A stretch of 64,000 nt of DNA from NCBI GenBank assembly GCA_004154925.1, contig QJNS01000320.1, positions 4,070 to 68,069 on the forward strand, written 5' to 3'. Positions 57,470 to 64,000 of the stretch are shown in pieces (within the stretch, counting starts at the first letter, position 1; each line of letters starts with the position of its first letter). The notes beneath the pieces are model-generated. The model was not told the origin of the DNA. It saw nothing but the letters and a program-made list of their open reading frames with translations, and ran no database searches. The stretch comes from Monosporascus cannonballus (taxonomy: Eukaryota > Ascomycota > Sordariomycetes > Xylariales). A program made the position numbers and the translations under genes.

Positions 57470-59763
57470 ATGGCCGACGCGGAGGAGAGGAAGGCCAATC
57501 AGGCTTACCAGAAGCAATGTCAGCGCCAGACCCTAAAGTTCCGATATTACCGGGACAGGGCGGGTGAGTGTGTCACAGAATATTTCTTCCTGGCACCAAC
57601 TCATAATAAGTCTAGAGGAGCGCGACTTAGATGAAGCTCTACTCAAACAACCACGGCGACAATGTGTGAAACACAGAAGGGGTCCCATTGCGGGGAAACG
57701 GGACAGCTGGGACCCAGAAAAATGGCAGCGAGATCCTAATAGAATCGACCTGGATAGTATCAACTGTGAAGGCGAGATACCAGACGACAATGTAGTTGCC
57801 GGGGGCGCTTGGCGCCTCCTCAGCGAGACAAAAAGGTGGTTTGGGGGTCCACCCAAGTTCGACTATCAGAAATGCCTAGGATACGGTGGAATGGGCCTCG
57901 CGTTGCATTACAAATATTCTAACCCCAGGGTCGGCGGCGGCTCCGAAGATGGTGACTGCGTGTTAAAAGTTAGTTTAGAAGGAGGGAAGGATAAGAACAT
58001 CCGAGATGAAATCAGGGCGACGAAGGTACGCGGACCGGTTTAAGGTTGCTATATTAACTTGCTAACCCGTCTCTCACGATGCAGAAACTGACCCGCGCTT
58101 ATCACTCCGTGCAAATGATCGATCCCCCCTCAGTAGGCAGGCCAGCACGAGTGCTTCCAGAGGAAGAGCTTTCCAGTGACGATTCGAGTGTACCTGCCGA
58201 GTCCAGTGCCGATGAAGCTGAGTACGAGGAGCCACCAGAGAGGAGGAGAAGGAAGGATATGACGCCGTATGAAAGGGCTGGTAAATTGAGTACACACCGT
58301 GTTCAACAACGAAGACGGAAGTTAGCGATTAAAGCTCAAGAGACACGCCTAAGGGCGGGAGCAGCGGCGAGAGAACGCAAGAGATCTCTGAGAACGCGTG
58401 GTAAGGGTAAGGAGCCGGCCCGGCCCGATGATGAGGATGCAGATGCAGATGCCGGAACCGAGGACCATGATTATATTGTACTAGAATACATGAAAAGCGG
58501 CGACTTGGCGAACATGCTCTACAGACTCAACGAACAGGACGAGAAAGCACCGAACAGGGTCCTGTGGTCCTTTTTCCTATGTCGTGAGTTTACCACAAAA
58601 AAAAAAAAAAGGGATGAGTAATGATGGGTCAGCGGCTGATCTCCGCAGTGATTCGCGGGTGCATCGGTATGGCGTGGTATCCTAGGAGGTTCCATCCCCA
58701 ACGCGGCAACAACCCGGACCAGGACCTCATCGAGCAGATACCCGTGGCAGGGTCGGTCGAGGAGGGGTGCATGAAACGAATGGTCCACTTCGATATCGAT
58801 CCTAAGAACAGTATGGTCTGCTTCCGTTCTTCTCGCCGTTGGTTGCTGACCTTCATCCGAGTCCTCATCGGTTCCGTGGATGATCCATCAGGCGGCCCAG
58901 GGAGCGAGCATCGTTTCGTCCCTCGAATAAAGGTAAGTGTGATTTACGAAGCTAGGACGTCCAGTTCCAACATTATGAGCAGATCGCGGATTTTGGTCTC
59001 GCGGATGAGGTGAAAACACAGAAAAGGGAGTAAGTGAGCTGACCGCGGTAGTTGCTACAACGTAAATCGGCGGGCGTATGGGAAAGCGGGATACTATTCT
59101 CCGGTCAGTCCATCTCGGCGAGGCGTTGTTAGTTGGCCCGGCTATTGATATACCTAATGTTTAGGAGCAATTTACGCAAGACTGGGATACCTTGCCATTG
59201 AACCGTAATGGAAGCAACGTCTGTGATGAGCCGATTGCAGGAAACTATGGGCCCCCGACGAACATTTGGCACGTCGGACTCTTAAGTGAGCCTGAGCTGC
59301 CACGAAACTGACAACTGGCGGGGACTAATTCCTCAAGACAATGTTTACGCTCATAACTAAATGCCACCCGCCACGGCCTCCTCAACCGAAGAGGATCCAA
59401 CGCGACGGGCGAGATATCGTAACATACGGCGCGCACCTTGACGAACCAGCCTATGCCACCGTTGACGATAGGCTGAGGACTCTGTTAAAAAGGTGCTTGA
59501 GTCATAACCCCGCTGACCGCCCGACGTTACGCGAACTGGAAAGGGTTGCCCGACAGAGGGTGTTAATTGATATTGACCCCAGAGAGCACGACCCCATGAT
59601 CGCTGCGTGGGTCAATAAGCTCGTGTATAACGCAGATGAGAACGGTAATGCTGTGCCAGCAAGACCACCAGGGCAAGCAGCAGCAGCGGGGGCAGCAGCG
59701 GGGGCAGCAGGACCGGCAGCAGAGAGAGGTGGGGACGACCATTCTAGTGATATATATAATTAA
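57470..59763 (+). CDS. Fungal-type protein kinase, terminal exon out of frame (possible pseudogene)
   Basis: Eight exons join cleanly: 57470-57563, 57616-58025, 58085-58583, 58649-58810, 58862-58932, 58983-59029, 59052-59103 and 59165-59285. Kinase motifs in order are the Gly loop GYGGMG (120-125), VLK lysine K149, helix-C E163, EYMKSGDLANML, catalytic HFDIDPKNI (D383, N388), ADFGLA (D415) and SPEQ in place of APE. A charged insert of about 110 residues (about 183-295) splits the N-lobe. The C-terminal end (MFTLITKC, the helix-I Arg motif HNPADRPTLRELE, an Ala/Gly tail) lies in an open frame at 59338-59763. The only plausible intron, 59286-59337 (GTGAGC, CTAAT branch, AAG), joins it in the wrong phase and would stop after about nine codons. 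Either a one-base indel or a sequencing error. Confidence 0.75.
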
Positions 59764-60283
59764 ATAGACGACTATATAATCTAGCACCATATAATATACC
59801 GATAGATGATGGGTAGGTAGATGTACGACGAAGCATTATGTGTAGGGCTCGCTCATCTACTCTGTGGTCCCCCCCTCTCCCCAGACCCTTCGGCTCGTTT
59901 ACCTAAACTCACACTCGAACAAGCTTCAAGGGTTAAAAAGCTGACGATTTGGGTGGGAGCCAGAGCGTACATATTTTCCGCCCTTGTGTAGTCAATCAAT
60001 CGAACCTACTGTTAAGACTTGGGCCCATGCGCGAGAGGTCATGCGATCAGGTTGTCGTATTCACGAGCTGACCTATGAGGGTGTAGGGTCCACGCTGGTG
60101 TCCTACTATTCGTGCCCTATTAATACTACAAATGATTCTCATCCTGCAACAATGTGTGAATCGCGGATACCAGCATCAGGTCATTTTACAGCGAAACAAA
60201 CTCAAGTACTTATTTCTCCGTCCATCAACCCGCTTCCCTCTGTCCTTTTCGGTCTCACCTCACGTACCGTAAAGGCACCCGCA
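59764..60283. other. Convergent intergenic spacer
   Basis: Between the kinase and acetate-transporter 3' ends; no gene recognised. Confidence 0.5.
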
Positions 60284-61319
60284 TTAGTCACGCTTCTCGC
60301 TAGCGCCCAGCTCAACGTCGGTTCTCGGCCAGAAATGGCTCAGGTCACCGACGGGAAGGTTGATGGGGATACGCATCTCCCCTGCCATAATGATGAAGCA
60401 CATATACCATCCCAACGACGCGACGACGAACAATATGGCTCCACCAGTCTGGCCAAGGCCGTCAGCACCGGGGGCTTGGGATAGGGTTTGTTTCTTCGGA
60501 TCATACCTTCTGTAGCTTCTGCGCCGCTTCGTAGTCCGCTGACACGAGTTTCCAGTAAGCGCCTGCCAACGCCCAGGTAGCGGTGGTGGTCAGGCAGAAT
60601 ATCATGGCGAAGACTAGGTTGATCCTCAGGGTGAAGAAGAAGAACGTTAGGAGCGCGAATCCCCAACAGACCAGATATAGGGCAACCGCCGCATTGTACT
60701 CCGGCGACATCGTGCCTGTCGGGTCGGACTCTGTCATGTACGGTATCCCGAGTCCGAGAGTCGGGAGTTGGAGGACACCGAAGGAGAGCCAGAAGACGGT
60801 GAAGAGCCCCATGACCATCATCGGGAAGAAGTTACCCATTACCCATTCGAAGATCATGGCAAACAGAAGGAGCAGGGGGCCGGTGAAGAAGAAGATGCCC
60901 CTAGCAGTACGTGAGCTTGGAGAAGAGAGCGGCCGTCGACGTGGACTCCTTACACTAAGGGGGTGAGACCCTGAGCTCCCCCCCATCCCATCAACACCAT
61001 AGCAAACGGGAAGACTGATAGTACGAAGCTTGACCACGTAGGATCAGCACACCTGTTCCCGCGTTTCAACAGGACCGGGATACCCACCCGACAAAACCAA
61101 GGGGAGTGGGATTGGCGAATCGCTTAATGTTGTCACCAACCCGAGGCACTTTCGGGGTGAGGTAGAGCTAGCAGGGTCAGCGAGTACTTCTCGAGCCTTT
61201 GCAGAGGGAGAGACCTTTTCGAACAACTCGGGCGACATCGTCACGCCCGTGGTTGTCCGATGCAATCCCTTTTCCTCATCCTCAATCGTGGTAGAGGTCG
61301 TGATCCCCCCGTTCGACAT
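60284..61319 (-). CDS. GPR1/FUN34/YaaH family acetate transporter
   Basis: Membrane protein of 266 residues with about six helices, from a family that moves acetate and related small carboxylates (yeast Ato1/Ady2, Aspergillus AcpA). Exons: 61319-61188, 61122-61088, 61028-60954, 60900-60507 and 60448-60284. Exon 2 is only 35 bases and carries the NPTPLGF motif (NPxG) before helix 1. The splice choice for exon 3 is supported because it alone gives FVLSVFPFAMVLMGWGGAQG. Later signatures are IFFFTGPLLLLFAMIFEWVM, GNFFPMMVMGLFTVFWLSFG, YNAAVALYLVCWGF and WYMCFIIMAGEMRIPINLPVG. The first donor (GTACTC) is weak, so the exon 1/2 junction is the least certain. The N-terminus is polar and cytosolic. 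Confidence 0.88.
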
Positions 61320-62476
61320 GTTGAGCGCAGCGCGTCAACGTTCTGTTTCTCTCGACAATAGGTATGGGTCTTCTGCCGTAGGAGCGCGGCTAATGGGTTT
61401 CCAGAAGACTCGCGTCCTTTGACAGGGCAGCCCGCTTGCCTTTTGTAGTTCGTCATATCGAAAGCCGGAATATACCGGCGCGATGCGACGACGGCGAGAT
61501 ACGCCTACGTATTGATGAAGGCGGCTCCATCCCATCCGCCAGTTGCAGGCACCGTCCGGATCAAGCCTTTTTGCCAAAAACTTGCATTCCTGTCCCAAAG
61601 GATAGGGTCCGAGATACAACCCCAATCAGAATACTGCCGGGGTGGCAAGATCTGAGTCGCTATGCGGGGTACAGCTATATCACCAGACACCTAATACTAA
61701 GGGAGATAGATGCCATTTCCCCAAAGGGGCGATGACGAAGACCGGAACACCACCGAAGCTGGCGGCAGTTTTATTAAGCGTTAGGCACCGCTCCCTATCG
61801 TCGCGGCTTCGTGCATCAAGCAGCTGTCCGAGGCAGCATTGTAGAACCCCGAATCCTTGGCGTTGCGACCCGAAGGCTGGGCTTTTGGAGAGCCTGAATT
61901 ATCTCATTCAAAATCAGACGACGTGGCCGAGAACATGACGTGAGGGTCTGGACCGCGGCTAATTAACATATCACTGGAGTAGCCGAACTCACTACCATCA
62001 GCAGACGCGCTTCCCCGAAATGTCAAGATCGCCATTCAAAGATGCTACTCACACCTCCGTAGACAGACACCTGGGCATTTCGCCTATTAACCGCGGGTGA
62101 TCTTCGAGTCGTCTCTATTTGGTCGGCTTGGTTCGAGTCCGACCTGAAGGGAGTCGGCTGCCCGGCCAGTTCCTGCTCGGTTGCGACTCCCACGTAGAAC
62201 AGGGTAACCTAGAACAAGGGTACCACCTATGTAGTAAACAATGTTGTGCTGTTACTTTTTGGGCCGCCAGCTGAAAAGACGTCCATTCGCCAGTCCGGCT
62301 CAGCGGAGGAGCAATCAACGCGAGCCAAGCCCTCGAAACTACACAAGAATCGTAGTTCGAGAGCCTCAAGCATCCACCATTGGCTCGCCGAACTCGTCTC
62401 TTGTACGGAATCACGCCGGGACAGGATAGCATGTCATCAACCAGCTGGAATGTGCGTCAGTGTTCCCTGTCGTCGG
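61320..62476. other. Intergenic spacer
   Basis: Upstream of the acetate transporter; no gene recognised. A GGTTCGAGTCC string at 62130-62140 resembles a tRNA B-box but no cloverleaf can be drawn around it. Confidence 0.5.
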
Positions 62477-63110
62477 TCATGCCTCCTCACGTGCCGGCTC
62501 GGTCTTGTGCATCGCCGCAACTCTCCTCTTGACCCAGTCGATACACGTAATTTCTTCGTGCTTCTTCCCTTCTTCTTCGCTTCTCCTTCACCGACACGGC
62601 CATCCAGCACGCTACAGCTCGAATTGAGATTGAAGCCGAAGAAGAAAGGCATGCCGACGCGCTCCTTGCTGCTCCAGTTCTGAGCCCTGTACACAGTACT
62701 AACATACCTATCGTTGGTGATTCGTTGCATATAGTCCGCGATGCTAACCACAGACGCGCCCGGTATGGCCTTGGCATTGATCCACTGCCCTTGTCGGTTC
62801 GGTACCTGGAGCCACCCGTTGGCATCTTGCCATAGCATCGTGAAGAGCTGGAGGTCTGGATGAGAGCCGAACGAGGCCTGCGACGTGGGACCAGTCGGGC
62901 ATTTGGGAGCCTCGATGGGCGGGCAGTAGTTCAATGCTAATGCCGCATGGGTAACTGAACTTGTCGGCGAAGAAGTCTTCCGGCAAATCAAGGACGGTGC
63001 AAAGATCCCGACAAGACTCCGCGCCACCGCGAGACAGGATCGCCAGTACCTAACGACAGCTTCTTTGGAATGCGGCATGTTAGACACGGCCTCCCAATGG
63101 TAATCCTCAC
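62477..63110 (-). pseudogene. Decayed 2-oxoglutarate/Fe(II) oxygenase (isopenicillin-N-synthase-like)
   Basis: The C-terminal two thirds of a DIOX-type oxygenase are recognisable on the minus strand, but split over frames. In order they are VSNMPHSKEAVVRYWRSCLA, then in another frame VLDLPEDFFADKFSYP, then back in the first frame ALALNYCPPIEAPKC and SFGSHPDLQLFTMLWQD (HxD iron ligands). Next come GWLQVPNRQGQWINAKAIPG, DYMQRITNDRYVSTVYRAQN and MPFFFGFN. The usual distal His ligand in STVHR is Tyr here. After a purine-rich stretch the expected tail (EEITCIDWVKRRVAAMHK) appears only after a third frame change and ends at 62477. The N-terminal core is not found upstream. At least three frame changes plus a lost iron ligand indicate a dead gene. 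Confidence 0.75.
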
Positions 63111-64000
63111 ATCGCGGATGTCTCGAAACTTGGGGGAACAGCCGAGGGGTCGTCGACGGCCGGGTCGAACCTGGGGTCGTATGTCCGAGAGGAGCTCTCG
63201 CACACGTCGATCGACTCGAACGAATTGAGGCGCTGCAAAGCCCAGCGCTTTATATCCGTTGAAATGCTTAGAACTCGCGGAATCGGCGCGCTCCCTTATC
63301 TCGTGCGGCTAGCGGAAGAGGCCAAGACATGATCGGCACGCGCCTTCTGTGACTTTGGAAGGGATGCCATGGATTTTTATGTAGAAGAAGCCATTATTCG
63401 CGGCAGCGTCGCGAACCCCTTAGTCACGGCCTGGCGGTCGGGCAGCTATTCGCTGAACGCTCCCGCGATATCAATGAGGTGTACCTCGGCGGGGTCCGCA
63501 TCACGGAGCGGTGTCTGCAGAGCGGTCCGATAGATTGGTCTGTTTCCGGATGCGAGCCGGAGCTTAGCGGTGGGTATCTCGGATACCCCTACGCTGGAGG
63601 GGCTAGGCTACCTTGCTCGTCGTCGCGGGAGCTAGTCAGAGCTTATTCATACGAAACGAGATTCAGCCTGGCGAATCGGTGCTGATACTACCAAGGCCGT
63701 TTCCGGGTCGGGGAAGGGGATGATGCTACTCCGCGCTCGTGCTGCCATATTGAGATAGGGGGGAGATAAGCAGAAGCAGCTAGGTACCGTCATCTTAATG
63801 GTTCGCGCTATACCCACGCTACCTCATAACGCGGGGTAACCCATCGGGTTATTTACCTACCTTAATGGGCTGAGCTAATCGCGGCCCGGTCCGAAAACCC
63901 AACGTCGTAAATTTCATGTGGTGGTCGGCTTCTCTTCGACCAACACCTAACGAATGCCCCTCTGAAGGCGGCCCAGGACCTCCATGTCCGGTATCCGATC
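63111..64000. other. Window end, no recognisable gene
   Basis: No gene recognised on either strand in the last 890 bases; this is where the missing N-terminal part of the oxygenase would be expected. Confidence 0.45.

Noticed and set aside
62130..62140. tRNA-like B-box string GGTTCGAGTCC
   Set aside because: Flanking bases do not form a T-arm, acceptor stem or A-box; no cloverleaf can be drawn.

Overview
The window is nuclear DNA of a filamentous ascomycete, most likely a Sordariomycete and probably Sordariales-like. The genes have short GT-AG introns with CTAAC/CTGAC-type branch sequences. The gene content is typical of Pezizomycotina: class II hydrophobin, GH10 xylanase, DUF3602 protein, DUF7580/HeLo-like protein, acuF-type C2H2 zinc finger and a BAH-PHD chromatin reader. 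The species cannot be named from the sequence alone. Starts and splice sites were read by eye, so every gene model is a prediction.

Layout. 1-12 kb: three minus-strand housekeeping or chromatin genes in tandem, namely the F-actin capping protein beta subunit, a BAH-PHD-AT-hook protein and an Atg22-like vacuolar transporter. 15-22 kb: a secreted GH10 xylanase (+), a small DUF3602 protein (-), an assembly gap beside a 68-base poly-G run, a SprT-like metalloprotease (-) and a small acidic protein (-). 24-26 kb: an MFS sugar transporter (-). 28-33.4 kb: a divergent pair made of a DUF7580/HeLo-like protein (-) and an unusual fusion (+). The fusion joins a fungal C2H2 signalling module to a PP1-type phosphatase domain whose catalytic residues are partly destroyed. 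34.5-35.1 kb: a long imperfect inverted repeat. 37-48 kb: a gene-dense conserved block with an internally deleted GST, a conserved coiled-coil protein, ribosomal protein uS12 (S23), COQ2, and an intronless 1372-residue JmjC/zinc-finger/AT-hook protein. 48-64 kb: sparse sequence with a dead amino-acid permease, a class II hydrophobin, a fungal-type protein kinase with a reading-frame break, a GPR1/FUN34/YaaH acetate transporter and a decayed 2-oxoglutarate oxygenase.

The most notable item is the divergent pair at 28.3-33.4 kb. The PP1 part is very close to ordinary fungal PP1, yet it carries Asn for a bridging metal-ligand Asp and Tyr for a phosphate-binding Arg, and it has a rewritten toxin- and inhibitor-binding loop. 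Its N-terminal partner is a module commonly seen in fungal NLR-like and HeLo-type proteins. This looks like a pseudophosphatase bait or integrated decoy, head-to-head with a HeLo-like gene, in a manner reminiscent of paired plant NLRs. The decoy role is inference; the architecture and substitutions are seen directly.

A second theme is decay and rearrangement in accessory spacers (permease and oxygenase pseudogenes, truncated GST, frame-broken kinase, inverted repeat) beside intact conserved genes. No tRNA, rRNA or CRISPR feature could be supported.
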